NCBI RefSeq assembly: GCF_000336955.1
Contig: NZ_AOLI01000021.1
Coordinates: forward strand, 125,577-188,675
Length of the DNA stretch: 63,099 nt
Reading direction: 5' to 3'
Origin: Haloferax larsenii JCM 13917
GTDB taxonomy: Archaea > Halobacteriota > Halobacteria > Halobacteriales > Haloferacaceae
In this document: positions 36,796 through 45,793 of the stretch, piece by piece
Layout of the letters: each line of letters begins with the position of its first letter
Numbering within the stretch: position 1 is the stretch's first letter
Position numbers and translations under genes: made by a program
The notes under the pieces: model-generated
Databases searched by the model: none
Told to the model about the DNA's origin: nothing
What the model saw: the letters and a program-made list of their open reading frames with translations, nothing else

Positions 36796-37692
36796 ATGCG
36801 TATCCTCGTCTTCGGCGCGGGCAGTCTCGGAACGCTCGTCGGCGGCTTGCTCGCATCGGTCCACGACGTGACGCTCGTCGCCCGTGACCCCCACGCCTCG
36901 CGGGTCGCCGAGGCCGGTCTCGACGTCGTCGGCGCTGAATCTCGGCGTGTCTCCCCGAACGCGACGACAGTCCAGACGGGCCACGACGCGGACCTCGCCT
37001 TGGTGACCGTCAAATCGTTCGACACGGCCGCCGCAGCCGAGTCACTCGCCGAGTGCGACGTCGACGCGGTCCTCTCACTGCAGAACGGATTGACCGAGGA
37101 AACCCTCGAATCAGCCCTTGAAGCGCCCGTTCTGGCCGGAACCGCGACGTACGGCGCACGCCTCGTCGACCCGGGTCGCGTGGAGTGTACCGGCGTTGGT
37201 CGGGTCGTTCTCGGCGCACTTGACGGCGGATCCTCTCCGCTCGCAGAACGCGTCGGCAAGGCGTTCCGCGACGCGGATATCAACACGCTCGTCGCCGCAG
37301 ACATGCCACGGCGTCGCTGGGAGAAACTCGCCGTCAACGCGGGTATCAACGCAGTCACCGCACTCGCGCGGGTCGAAAACGGTGCGCTCGACAGCGACGA
37401 AGCCCACGACGTTGCTCATCGGGCCGCCCGCGAGACGGCCCGAGTCGCCCGATTGGAGGGCGTTCACTTATCCAACAGAGTGGCACGCGACGCTATCGAC
37501 CGGGTCGTCGAGAAGACCGCCGCGAACCGCTCGTCGATGCTGCAAGACGTTGACGCGGGCAAGCGAACCGAAGTCGATGCCATCAACGGGGCGGTGGTCG
37601 ATAGTGCCGCCCGCCACAACTTCGAAGTGCCGACGAACCGGACGCTCACGGCGCTCTTGCGGGCGTGGGAACGGGGAGAAGGGCTTCGGTAG
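36796..37692 (+). CDS. panE: 2-dehydropantoate 2-reductase (ketopantoate reductase)
   Basis: A 298-residue NADPH-dependent oxidoreductase of the ApbA/PanE family, which makes pantoate for coenzyme A. The dinucleotide loop is GAGSLG (7-12). The catalytic Lys is K177 in RRRWEKLAVNAGINAVTAL with N181 nearby. The C-terminal domain with SSMLQDVDAGKRTEVDAING is the substrate-binding module and is well conserved. A standalone gene, convergent with the sulfatase-fold gene. Confidence 0.92.
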   Translation: MRILVFGAGSLGTLVGGLLASVHDVTLVARDPHASRVAEAGLDVVGAESRRVSPNATTVQTGHDADLALVTVKSFDTAAAAESLAECDVDAVLSLQNGLTEETLESALEAPVLAGTATYGARLVDPGRVECTGVGRVVLGALDGGSSPLAERVGKAFRDADINTLVAADMPRRRWEKLAVNAGINAVTALARVENGALDSDEAHDVAHRAARETARVARLEGVHLSNRVARDAIDRVVEKTAANRSSMLQDVDAGKRTEVDAINGAVVDSAARHNFEVPTNRTLTALLRAWERGEGLR

Positions 37693-37710
37693 GACGGAAC
37701 CGAGGGGTCG

Positions 37711-39252
37711 CTATTCGAGGTAGCCGAGGTCGCGCAGGCGCTCTTGTGCTTCGTCGTCCATCTGGTCGACCGAGTCGTCCGACACGTCGGTATCCAGCGC
37801 GTCGGTCCACGCGCCGCCGATTTCGTCTTCGAATTCCGCGAGCGCGGCTTCGGTCTCGCGGATGGCTTCGTCGTCCGAGTCGGCGAGGTTCTCCAGCTCG
37901 TCGGGGTCGGTGTCGAGACGGAACGCCTCGTCTTCGATACGGTCGATACGGGTGTATTTGGCGTCAGTGCGCCGTGCGGACCGCATCCGCGAGTAGAACC
38001 GAGTGTTCTCGCCGAGGACGATGTTCGCGGTCGCGGCCTTCTCTTCGAGTTGCTTGAGTTCGACCACGGGACGCGAGTATTCGACGAACGCGTACTCGCC
38101 GTCACGGAGTTGGCCGGGGTCGTCGTTCGTCGCCTTGGCGAAGTCGCGGTAGTCCGCCGAGAGGAGCGACCGCGTCCGGTCGAGGGCGACAGCTTCGTCG
38201 CCGGGACTCGCGGGTTCGCCGCCCTCGACGCCGAGCGAGTCGAGTACCGTGTGGTAGAGGTCCACCAGTTCGACTTGGTCCTCGCGTCGGTCCGCACCGA
38301 GCTTCGGGTGCTTGACCATGAGCGGGACGTTGATGAGCGGGTCGTAGAGGCAGAATTCGTGGCCGTAGAGACCGTGTTCGCCGTGCAGTTCGCCGTGGTC
38401 TGCACAGACGACGACCATGGTGTCGTCCCACTGGTCGGTCTCTTTCAGGTGGTCGAACAGGCGGGTGAGTTGGTCGTCGATGTGGGCGATTTCGGCGTCG
38501 TAGAGGCCGCGGATGTCCTCCCACTCATCGTCCTCGATTTCGTAGGCCCCGGCGTTGTACTCCTTTGAGTTTTGGCACACCTCCGAGGAATCGACACCCG
38601 GTGCGAACTCGTCGGCGTACTCCTCCGGCGGGTGGTACGGGAGGTGTGCGTCCATCAGGTTGATGAAGGCGAAGAACTCCTCGGAGTCGTCGATGAAGTC
38701 GATGGTCTGGTCGATGACTGTGGGCGTCTTCGAGTCGGCACCCTCGCCACCCGCGAGATACTCGTGGGCGGTGTTGCCGAGGCTGACGAGTTTGTCGGCG
38801 AGCGCGCGGAGGGTGTCGCTGTCGTTCATCGTCTTCCAGGCCTTCGCCAGTGGCCCGGAGAGGAAGTCGCCCGGCATGACTTCGAAGAAGTTGTCCTGTT
38901 CGTCGAAGCCGTCGGTCAGGTGCGTGTAGGGCGTAATCCAGGCGTTCGAGGAGTAACAGGCGGTGTCGTACCCGGCGGCCGAGAGCGTCTCGGCCAGGGT
39001 GGTCGCGCCTTCGAGATAGGGGTTTTCCTGGTCGGCACCGTGTTGACTCGGGTACATCCCGGTGAACAACGACGCGTGGACTGGCAGCGTCCACGGCGCG
39101 GGCGCGACGGCCTGCTCGAAGACGGTCGCCTCCTCGGCGAACTGATCGAGTCCCGGCGTCGTCGGTCGGTCGTACCCGTACGGGGTGAGGTGGTCCTTTC
39201 GGACCGTGTCCATGACGACGAAGAGGACGTTCTCGGGCGACTCGGCGGTCAT
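37711..39252 (-). CDS. Sulfatase-fold enzyme (alkaline phosphatase superfamily)
   Basis: A 513-residue cytoplasmic-type enzyme with no signal peptide. The first metal-site Asp is D15 in VMDTVRKDHL; the second site is CADHGELHGEHG. At the place where a sulfatase has the formylglycine precursor (C/S-x-P-x-R), it has T55-L-P-V-H59, as in WTLPVHASLFTG. Thr cannot become formylglycine, so the nucleophile should be Thr itself, as in LtaS-like phosphoglycerol transferases. Hence true sulfatase activity is doubtful; a phosphatase, phosphotransferase or phosphonohydrolase is more likely. Haloarchaeal genomes hold many such genes, often near glycosylation loci. Confidence 0.87.
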   Translation of the reverse strand: MTAESPENVLFVVMDTVRKDHLTPYGYDRPTTPGLDQFAEEATVFEQAVAPAPWTLPVHASLFTGMYPSQHGADQENPYLEGATTLAETLSAAGYDTACYSSNAWITPYTHLTDGFDEQDNFFEVMPGDFLSGPLAKAWKTMNDSDTLRALADKLVSLGNTAHEYLAGGEGADSKTPTVIDQTIDFIDDSEEFFAFINLMDAHLPYHPPEEYADEFAPGVDSSEVCQNSKEYNAGAYEIEDDEWEDIRGLYDAEIAHIDDQLTRLFDHLKETDQWDDTMVVVCADHGELHGEHGLYGHEFCLYDPLINVPLMVKHPKLGADRREDQVELVDLYHTVLDSLGVEGGEPASPGDEAVALDRTRSLLSADYRDFAKATNDDPGQLRDGEYAFVEYSRPVVELKQLEEKAATANIVLGENTRFYSRMRSARRTDAKYTRIDRIEDEAFRLDTDPDELENLADSDDEAIRETEAALAEFEDEIGGAWTDALDTDVSDDSVDQMDDEAQERLRDLGYLE

Positions 39253-39340
39253 ACCCCACGGTGGGGCGTAGTCGCCGATAAAACTCCTGTTCTCGGATGC
39301 GCGTCAGTCGAACGACACGCTAGAACCGAACTGTGACCGC

Positions 39341-39706
39341 TTAGAAGGGCGCTTGCGGGCCTTGGTCGTCTTCGCGGTCTTCGGTGGTGTCGCCGGGGAA
39401 CGACGGGCTGCCGCCGCGGCTCTCGCCACCCATGCCGTCTCCGTCCATACCGGTGTCGGCGTGGACTTCGTTGATTTCGGGAATCTCCTTGACCATTCGC
39501 GTCTTGATGGCCTGGATGGTCATCGGGGAGATGCCACAGCCGGAGCAGGCACCGCCGAGGAGAATCGTGACTTCGCCCGACTCGCGGTCGAGGTCACGAA
39601 TGGCTGCGCTGCCGCCGTGCATCTGGATTTGCGGGAAGTTGCGGCGGAGGAAATTAACGACACGCTCTTTGAGGTCGTCCTCGCCGTCCTGCGTCTCCGT
39701 GCTCAT
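39341..39706 (-). CDS. NifU C-terminal domain Fe-S scaffold protein
   Basis: A 121-residue protein with the NifU/NFU scaffold domain: HGGSAAIRDL followed by GGACSGCGISPMT with C54 and C57, the pair that binds a transient 4Fe-4S cluster. The C-terminal 35 residues are a Gly/Asp/Met-rich, disordered tail (GMDGDGMGGESRGG). I chose MSTETQDGED at 39706. It may load Fe-S enzymes such as the two helicases of this window, which is inference. Confidence 0.88.
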   Translation of the reverse strand: MSTETQDGEDDLKERVVNFLRRNFPQIQMHGGSAAIRDLDRESGEVTILLGGACSGCGISPMTIQAIKTRMVKEIPEINEVHADTGMDGDGMGGESRGGSPSFPGDTTEDREDDQGPQAPF

Positions 39707-39749
39707 GGGCGCGGCTTCGGGGTGAACGGGCTTAGGCCTTTGGTTCGGG

Positions 39750-40067
39750 TTAGGCTTCGACGCCGAAGACGCGGTGCAGCTCTGCCTCGATTTCGTCGAT
39801 ATAGCGTTCGAGAACGGCATCGAGCTTGTCGTCGTCGACGACGACGGCAGTGAGCCGCTCGGTGGGGTTTTCCGGGAGTTCGACGACGAAGTCGCCGTCC
39901 TCGTAGAAGGGCTCGGACTCGTTGAGAATCTGCTGGTCGATGCCGTGGATGAGCGTCGAGTCGAACTCGTCGTTCATCGTCTCGAAGGCGTTCTTGTACG
40001 CACGCTGGAGCTGAGGGAAGTAGTGGACGTATTTGTCTTCGAACTTCTCGGGGTCGAAGTCGCTCAT
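39750..40067 (-). CDS. Haloarchaeal conserved protein (DUF5783-like)
   Basis: A 105-residue acidic protein beginning MSDFDPEKFEDKYVHYFPQL. It combines N-terminal helices (LQRAYKNAFETMN) with a beta segment (FYEDGDFVVELPENP) and a terminal helix. It matches a haloarchaea-restricted family that I recall as DUF5783. It ends 43 nt before nifU-like and is probably co-transcribed with it. No function is known. Confidence 0.75.
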   Translation of the reverse strand: MSDFDPEKFEDKYVHYFPQLQRAYKNAFETMNDEFDSTLIHGIDQQILNESEPFYEDGDFVVELPENPTERLTAVVVDDDKLDAVLERYIDEIEAELHRVFGVEA

Positions 40068-40180
40068 ACCAGTGCTTTCCGGTTGCCAGCAAAAAATCGG
40101 ACGATTGGCCGGTGCACACTCCGCTCGCGCGGATAGTGTTCTCGAACGATGTGTTGAAACGCACAATAATGTTGCAAATA

Positions 40181-40188
40181 TTATATTA
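40181..40188 (+). promoter_or_regulatory. TATA box, DoxX-type gene
   Basis: TTATATTA in an AT-rich patch. It predicts a start near 40210 and a 75-nt leader before the ATG at 40285. A GTG at 40204 opens the same frame, so a longer protein cannot be excluded. The 217-bp divergent gap shows no other gene. Confidence 0.45.
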
Positions 40189-40284
40189 ATCTTCTAACCA
40201 ATTGTGGTGTTGGGATGGAGGTACCTCCTACCGAAACAGACAGTTCGCAGAATCGCTCGACAGCCAGTGAGGTACGGTAAGACT

Positions 40285-40761
40285 ATGCCTCGCCACTCCT
40301 CGTCTGAGACGGTCATCCAGTGGGCCTCGGTGCTCGTTCGGCTCGCCCTCGCGATTCCCATGCTCATCTCCGGTGTTGGGAAGGTCTTTGCAGTCGGCCC
40401 GAAAGCCATGGGAATCTCGAATTTTGCAGGGTTCTTGGCGAATCTCGGGGTTCCACTGCCGACTGCGGTCGCTTGGGGCGTCGGCCTCGTCGAACTCCTC
40501 GGCGGGCTCCTGTTACTGGTCGGATTGCTCGTCCGCGTCGCGGGTGCGTTGGTCGCCGTCGTCATGTTCGCTGCGACGGTGCTCGTCCACCTCCCGAACG
40601 GATACCCCGCTTCGGACGGTGGCGTCGAATTGACGCTCACGCTGTGTCTGGTCGCTCTCGTCGTCGTGTTGATTGGACCAGGTGCGCTCTCGCTCGAACG
40701 CGCACTGTTCGACGATGAGTTGCTCACGTCGAGTTCGCAGCACTCGATGCAGGCGGACTGA
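40285..40761 (+). CDS. DoxX/SURF4 family membrane protein
   Basis: A 158-residue protein with four transmembrane helices. Landmarks are LVRLALAIPMLISGVGKVF, the Gly-rich VAWGVGLVELLGGLLLLVG and the HLPNGYPASDGG loop. DoxX proteins are small quinone- or thiol-linked membrane proteins of ill-defined role. The N-terminal 14 residues are polar. No doxD-like partner is adjacent. Confidence 0.83.
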   Translation: MPRHSSSETVIQWASVLVRLALAIPMLISGVGKVFAVGPKAMGISNFAGFLANLGVPLPTAVAWGVGLVELLGGLLLLVGLLVRVAGALVAVVMFAATVLVHLPNGYPASDGGVELTLTLCLVALVVVLIGPGALSLERALFDDELLTSSSQHSMQAD

Positions 40762-40932
40762 ACTCCGTGTTCCCTTTTTGATGGCCGCCAACGCTGGAGA
40801 GCGATTGCCGTCGTCGAATCTCGCCTCAACCCCGTTTCGTATAGCGTCTATCCATTCATCTCTGTCGGCTGGCGGCAGAGCGATTCCACTCAGCGAACGT
40901 TTCAGATGTAGGAAATCGAGCGACGCGGTGCG

Positions 40933-41154
40933 TCACTCGACGAGTGGGCTGTCCACGCGTGCCGCGAGAAGCTCGCTCGCGACGTGGATAGACACCAACT
41001 CGTTGATTAGCTCGTCTAGCGACTCGTCCTCCTCGCACAGCGCGTCGAGTCGCTCGACGGTTCGACGGTTCAGTTCCACCGTCTCTGTCTCTACCTCCGG
41101 TTCGTAACCGACCGGGTACTCGTATTCGAACCTGTTCGATTTTGCTGTCGCCAT
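40933..41154 (-). CDS. Ribbon-helix-helix-like small protein
   Basis: A 73-residue protein with a beta strand (VETETVELNRRTV) then two helices (ERLDALCEEDESLDELINELV), the pattern of a ribbon-helix-helix domain as seen in antitoxins and small regulators. I chose ATG 41154 (MATAKSNRFEYEYP). No toxin-like gene is adjacent. The N-terminal KSNRFEYEYPVGYEPE is unusual. The gap before it (40762-40932) has a hairpin, CTCTG/CAGAG, near 40861-40881, and a T5 run near 40774 that could end the DoxX transcript. Confidence 0.6.
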   Translation of the reverse strand: MATAKSNRFEYEYPVGYEPEVETETVELNRRTVERLDALCEEDESLDELINELVSIHVASELLAARVDSPLVE

Positions 41155-41428
41155 CGGCGTCCCCCCGACCGACCGGCACGGCCGGTACCGTGTCATACAC
41201 AAGCATCCAATATGAGGATTTCGCGGATTTCGGTGGATACGAACGAGAATCTGCGGTTATTCCGGATTCTGAGATAGTCGGCAAATCAGCACCGATAAAT
41301 TCCATGTCGCGATATCGAATGTGGGTCGGCATGCGAATTGGCGTCCGAAGTGGGACCGTACAGACAGCGAGTCGTGGTGGAACCGGGTGAACTACTTGTT
41401 ATTTGTTAACTGAAAACACACTCTGTGT

Positions 41429-42259
41429 ATGGCGACCGACTCGGACCTGTACACTGACGACGGGGTTCTGAAGAAGAAACACTACAAGCGCGAGTTACAC
41501 CGGCTACAAGAAGAGTTGGTCAAACTCCAGTACTGGATAAAGGAAAACGACCTCCGGGTCTGTGTCGTCTTCGAGGGGCGCGACGCCGCGGGTAAAGGCG
41601 GCGTCATCAAGCGAATCACTCGACGGCTCAACCCGCGGGTCGCGCGCGTCGTCGCACTCGGAACGCCCACAGACCGCGAGCAGGGACAGTGGTACTTCCA
41701 GCGCTACGTCGAGCAGTTACCGACTGAAGGTGAGATGGTGCTTTTCGACCGGAGTTGGTACAACCGCGCAGGCGTCGAGCGCGTGATGGAATTCTGTACC
41801 GACGAGGAGTACGAGGAGTTCCTCCGGACCTGCCCGGAGTTCGAGCGAATGCTCGTCCGGTCGGGGACGATTCTCATCAAGTACTGGTTCTCTATCAGCG
41901 ACGACGAACAGGAACGACGCTTCCAGAAGCGCTCTGACGACCCGAAGCGACGGTGGAAACTGAGCCCGATGGACCTCGAAGCGCGCTCGCAGTGGGTCGA
42001 GTACTCGAAGGCGAAAGACGAGATGTTCGAACACACCGACATCGACGAGGCACCGTGGCACGTCGTCCACGCCGACGTGAAACGCCACGCGCGACTGAAC
42101 TGCATCTCGCACCTGCTGGACCAAATCGACTACGAGGACCTCACGCCCGACTCTATCGAACTCCCGCCCAGACAGGACGACACCGGATACGAACGCCCGC
42201 CAATCGACAGTCAAAACTGGGTACCGGCGAGGTACGGAGCGAACCCGGTTGAGGAGTGA
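41429..42259 (+). CDS. ppk2: Polyphosphate kinase 2
   Basis: A 276-residue single-domain PPK2. Walker A is FEGRDAAGKGG (48-58, K56), and the Walker B region is LFDRSWYNRAGVE with D107. A short lid with the Arg-rich SDDPKRRWKLSPMD is conserved. PPK2 transfers phosphate between polyphosphate and nucleotides (GDP or ADP). Single-domain enzymes usually favour nucleotide phosphorylation. No ppk1 or ppx is adjacent. The 274-bp region upstream contains an AT-rich promoter near 41395-41415 and no other gene I can support. Confidence 0.92.
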   Translation: MATDSDLYTDDGVLKKKHYKRELHRLQEELVKLQYWIKENDLRVCVVFEGRDAAGKGGVIKRITRRLNPRVARVVALGTPTDREQGQWYFQRYVEQLPTEGEMVLFDRSWYNRAGVERVMEFCTDEEYEEFLRTCPEFERMLVRSGTILIKYWFSISDDEQERRFQKRSDDPKRRWKLSPMDLEARSQWVEYSKAKDEMFEHTDIDEAPWHVVHADVKRHARLNCISHLLDQIDYEDLTPDSIELPPRQDDTGYERPPIDSQNWVPARYGANPVEE

Positions 42260-42279
42260 GCAGTCCGCGTTTCGTGATG

Positions 42280-43698
42280 CTACGCTAACTGCTCGCCGAC
42301 GATGCGGTCCGCTTCGGCGATGAACTCCTCGACGGTGCCCTTCGGAATCGTCGCGCCCGCAGCGACGTCGTGGCCGCCGCCGTCGCCGCCGACTGCGCGG
42401 GACGCCTCGCGCATGACCGCCGAGAGGTCGAGGCCCTTTCGGACCATCACGTACGACCCGCGCGAGGAGACTTTCACTTCGCCGTCGTCCTTCTCGGCGA
42501 ACGCGAGGACGGGAATCCCCGAACGCGTCGCGTCGGTACCGACGGACATTCCGGCGACGATGCCGACGATTGTCTCGCGAATCGCGTCGCCCGCGTCGAA
42601 CCACTGGAGGTTCTCCTCGGTCGTCACGCCGTGGTCTTTCACCCAGTTGAGCCCGTTCGAGAGATTTTTGCGGTGGTTCTGGAGGAGTCGGCGCGCTCGG
42701 TCGAGGGCGCGGTCGCGGTCGCCGAGACAGACCGCGAGACCGACATCCGCGCGGTCGTACCGGGCTGTCGCGTTCAACACGGTCGAGAACTCGCTCACGT
42801 CGCGGAGTTCGGTCCCCTCGGCTTCCTGCGTCAGGACGTAGGTCGTCCCCACGAGGTCGTCGATGCGTCTGGCGGGAACGCCGCTGGCGATGGCCCGGCG
42901 CATCAGGGCACTGGCGAGCGTCTGTCGCTCGTCGCCCGTGAGGTCGACCCAGCGCTTCCACTCGCCGTCGTCGTCGCGGCAGGGCACGTCGAGTTCGGTC
43001 AGGAACTCGATGGCTCCCGCTTGGTCGTTCGAGATACCGGGAATGCGAACGTCGGTCGCGTATTCGAGGAGTTTGGGAAGCGGTCGCGTCTGGCGGCCGT
43101 AGATGAGGAGGTCGGTCCCCTCGTCGACGACGCCGGCTTCGATGCCTTCCTCGACGATGCCTTCGTTCGCGCCGTGGAGGCCGCCGTCGGAGTCCTGCAT
43201 GTCGCCGACTGCGCCGACGACGGCGAGAGCCGCGAGGTCGCGGTTGTCGCCGCCCTCGGGTTCGAGCGCTCGCGCGAGGACGTAACTCGCGCCCGCACCG
43301 GAGAGTTCGGTCGCGCCGTCGATACCGAACCGGAGGGGGTTGAGGTGGTGGTCCGTCTCGACCCCCTCGGCCGGTTGGTGGTGGTCGGCGATGACCGGGT
43401 GGAAGTCACCTGCGGTCTCGTGCTCGGCGATGATGTCGAGTTGGCCGCTCCCGAAGTCGGTGAAGAGAACGGTGTCGTAGTCGGTCGCGGCGATGTCGGC
43501 GACCGACGCGGCGTCGAGTTGGCGACAGAACACCGTCTCGAACGGAATCCCGGCACGTTCGAGCGCGGTCGAGGCGATACCGGCGCTGGTCAACCCGTCG
43601 GCGTCGATGTGCGAAGCGAGAAGCACGCTGTCGGCGTCGCGGAGGCGGTCTGCACACGCCGTGGCGTGGGTCGTGAGGTCGGGGACGGGTCCGTCCAT
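42280..43698 (-). CDS. DHH-family phosphoesterase/exonuclease (archaeal RecJ-like)
   Basis: A 472-residue DHH-DHHA1 protein. Motif I is ASHIDADGLTSAG (H30, D32, D34), motif II has D81 in FTDFGSGQ, motif III is ADHHQPAEG (D105-H107) and a further GAVGDMQDSD near 165 supplies metal ligands. The DHHA1 substrate clamp ends with GGDGGGHDVAAGA. The frame is open far upstream only as a shadow of the MFS gene; I chose MDGPVPDLTT at 43698. Archaeal RecJ/GAN proteins act as nucleases with the replication complex. Exact substrate uncertain. Confidence 0.9.
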   Translation of the reverse strand: MDGPVPDLTTHATACADRLRDADSVLLASHIDADGLTSAGIASTALERAGIPFETVFCRQLDAASVADIAATDYDTVLFTDFGSGQLDIIAEHETAGDFHPVIADHHQPAEGVETDHHLNPLRFGIDGATELSGAGASYVLARALEPEGGDNRDLAALAVVGAVGDMQDSDGGLHGANEGIVEEGIEAGVVDEGTDLLIYGRQTRPLPKLLEYATDVRIPGISNDQAGAIEFLTELDVPCRDDDGEWKRWVDLTGDERQTLASALMRRAIASGVPARRIDDLVGTTYVLTQEAEGTELRDVSEFSTVLNATARYDRADVGLAVCLGDRDRALDRARRLLQNHRKNLSNGLNWVKDHGVTTEENLQWFDAGDAIRETIVGIVAGMSVGTDATRSGIPVLAFAEKDDGEVKVSSRGSYVMVRKGLDLSAVMREASRAVGGDGGGHDVAAGATIPKGTVEEFIAEADRIVGEQLA

Positions 43699-43844
43699 CA
43701 GTTCGATACTCTCGTCGTCACCGGCATAAACGCTGGCTGTTCGTGGTTGGTGCGGTGGTTGGTGTGGCGGGCATGCTGTGACGAGGTGGTCCCGTCTCGG
43801 TACAAAAACCTGCGGAGTAAATGGGTGGACGGCAGTGTGTTGGT

Positions 43845-45053
43845 TCAGAGCCGCCGCATTACGACGAAGAGCAACACGGCCGCGGCGACAGTCAACACCG
43901 TGACCATCGCCCAGCCAGCGCCGTAGCCAGAGAACTCGACGAGCGCGCCGAAAAGCGGTGGGGCGACGAGCCCACCGGCGTTGATGGCAGTCTGGCCGCC
44001 AGCGGTCGCCGCGCCGATGTCGTCGTCGTCGACGACGCTGCTCAGACAGGAGTAGAAGACGCCCGTCGAGCCGTGAATCGTGAGCCCGAGCGCGACGAAG
44101 ACACCGAGTGTGAGCACCAGCGACCCGCCGGACCCGGCGAGCAGAGCGAAGAGTGCGGTCGCACCCGTAAGCTGGACGAGCGCCACAGTCGCCGCCCCGC
44201 GTGCGCCGCCGAGTCGGTCGGCGAGGCTCCCTGCGCCGATGCGGCCGACGCTGCCCGTGACTTGTGTCGCCGCGAGGACGATACCCGCCATCGACGCGCT
44301 CGCGCCGACAACGTCCTCGACGTAGAGAATGGTGTACCCGAGCATCGAGTAGATAGACGCGCCGACGAAGAGCCCCGCCGCGACGAGCGCGACGTAGGTT
44401 CGGTTGCTCCCGAGTCCGGCGAGTTCCGGCGGTTCGAGGCGGCCCGTCCCGTCGGTCCCCTGGTAGCTGACGGCGAACACGAGCGCGTACCCGACCGCGA
44501 CGACGGCGATGAGCCAGAAGCCGACCTGCCACGCCGCGAACGCTGCGATACCGGTGACGATGAGTGACGACGCGCCGCTCCCGGCGGTGACGCCGACTTG
44601 CTTGAGTCCCATCGCGAGGTTCTTGCTTCCGGCGGGTGCCGCGGCGACGATACCTCGATTCGACGCGGGCATCGCCGTGGAGTAGGCCGCCCCGAGGAGG
44701 GCGACCGCTCCCAACAGAAGTGCGTACGACCCGGTCGCTGGCGTCGCCGAGACGACGACGAGCGCGACAGCGAGTGCGAGCAACCCGCCGAGCATCACTG
44801 GTTTCTCGCCGAAGCCATCGACGGCGGCACCGCTCGGGAACAGCGCGACGGTGTAGCCGAGCAGTCCGGCGGTCAGGAAGAGGCCCACCAGCGACTCCGA
44901 GATGGAAAACGCCTCGCGGACGAACCCCGTGGCGGCAAAGAGCGTGTAGTAACAGAGACTCGCTGCGGTCTGCCATCCGGCGACTGCGCCGACGGCCCGC
45001 CACGACCCGCTTTGGGTCGGGCGTGTCTCCGCATCTCCGGTGTCGCCGCTCAC
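43845..45053 (-). CDS. Major facilitator superfamily transporter
   Basis: A 402-residue, 12-helix MFS protein with GTG start. The helix 2-3 loop has GAAVDGFGEKPVM (the MFS signature between TM2 and TM3), and a related GSLADRLGGARGA lies between TM8 and TM9. The substrate is unknown. It is coupled to hemD by a 4-nt overlap and so shares the hemC-sumT-hemD transcript; a role in tetrapyrrole or cobalt/nickel handling is possible only as a guess. Confidence 0.87.
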   Translation of the reverse strand: MSGDTGDAETRPTQSGSWRAVGAVAGWQTAASLCYYTLFAATGFVREAFSISESLVGLFLTAGLLGYTVALFPSGAAVDGFGEKPVMLGGLLALAVALVVVSATPATGSYALLLGAVALLGAAYSTAMPASNRGIVAAAPAGSKNLAMGLKQVGVTAGSGASSLIVTGIAAFAAWQVGFWLIAVVAVGYALVFAVSYQGTDGTGRLEPPELAGLGSNRTYVALVAAGLFVGASIYSMLGYTILYVEDVVGASASMAGIVLAATQVTGSVGRIGAGSLADRLGGARGAATVALVQLTGATALFALLAGSGGSLVLTLGVFVALGLTIHGSTGVFYSCLSSVVDDDDIGAATAGGQTAINAGGLVAPPLFGALVEFSGYGAGWAMVTVLTVAAAVLLFVVMRRL

Positions 45054-45793
45054 TCGTGGTACGTCGGCGCGGTCGTCTCGACCACGTCGCAGGCGAGGGC
45101 GTCGAACGTCGCCTCGTCGGGGACGATATCGACCTCAATACCGTGTGATTCTGCCGTTTCGCGCGTCGGCGGGCCGATAGCACCGACGATTGCGTCGTTC
45201 AGCCCGGCGATAGTTTCGTCACGGATGCCGCGGTCTGCGGCGGCGTCGAGGAAGTGCTCGACCGTCAGCGACGAGGTGAACAGCGCGGCGTCGAGGTCGC
45301 CGTCGGCCGCCATGACTGCCGACCCGCCCGAGCCTTCGGGGCGCACGAGCCGATAGAGAACCGTCTCGTGAACGTCTGCACCGGCGTCTCGAAGCCCGTC
45401 GAGGAGGACTTGGCTCCCGTGGTCGCTGCGGGCGACTTCGACCGTCGCGCCCGCAACGTCGTCTGCGAGGTACTCGACGAGTCCGGCGGAGGTGTACTCC
45501 TCGGGGACGTGTGCGACCTCCCAACCGGCGTCTCGCGCGGCACCGGCAGTCGTCGGGCCGATACAGCACAGTGTTGCCTCGCCTGGATTCCACCCGTCGG
45601 CCGCGAGGAGTTCGACGCCGGTCTTACTCGTGAGGACGACGAACTCGGCGTCTTCGGGTGTTGCGCCCGTCGGCTCGACAGCCAGCATCGGGTCGGCGAC
45701 TGGTGTCGCACCGAGCGAGTCGAGGAGTTCGACGGCGTCCGCGAGGCGGTCGTCGTCGGGGCGGAAGACGGCAGCGCGAACTTGCTGGGTCAT
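45050..45793 (-). CDS. hemD: Uroporphyrinogen-III synthase
   Basis: A 247-residue enzyme that cyclises hydroxymethylbilane with inversion of ring D. HemD is poorly conserved in sequence; here the support is the two-domain Rossmann-like pattern (EDAEFVVLTSKTGVELLAA and LDAALFTSSLTVEHFLDAA), the ATVEVARSDHGSQVLLDGLR hinge, and the operon hemC-sumT-hemD. It ends with IVGAIGPPTRETAESHGIEVD, typical of the family. Confidence 0.9.
   Translation of the reverse strand: MTQQVRAAVFRPDDDRLADAVELLDSLGATPVADPMLAVEPTGATPEDAEFVVLTSKTGVELLAADGWNPGEATLCCIGPTTAGAARDAGWEVAHVPEEYTSAGLVEYLADDVAGATVEVARSDHGSQVLLDGLRDAGADVHETVLYRLVRPEGSGGSAVMAADGDLDAALFTSSLTVEHFLDAAADRGIRDETIAGLNDAIVGAIGPPTRETAESHGIEVDIVPDEATFDALACDVVETTAPTYHE

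Noticed and set aside
40204-40284. Longer DoxX start at the GTG at 40204
   Set aside because: The added residues are basic and not conserved in DoxX proteins, and the TATA box would place the RNA start at or after this GTG.
40933-41154. Toxin-antitoxin pair around the ribbon-helix-helix-like gene
   Set aside because: No toxin-like ORF is present in the neighbouring 400 bp on either strand.
43699-45183. Very long upstream frame for the RecJ-like gene
   Set aside because: It lies antisense or out of frame over the MFS gene and stays open only because of high GC.
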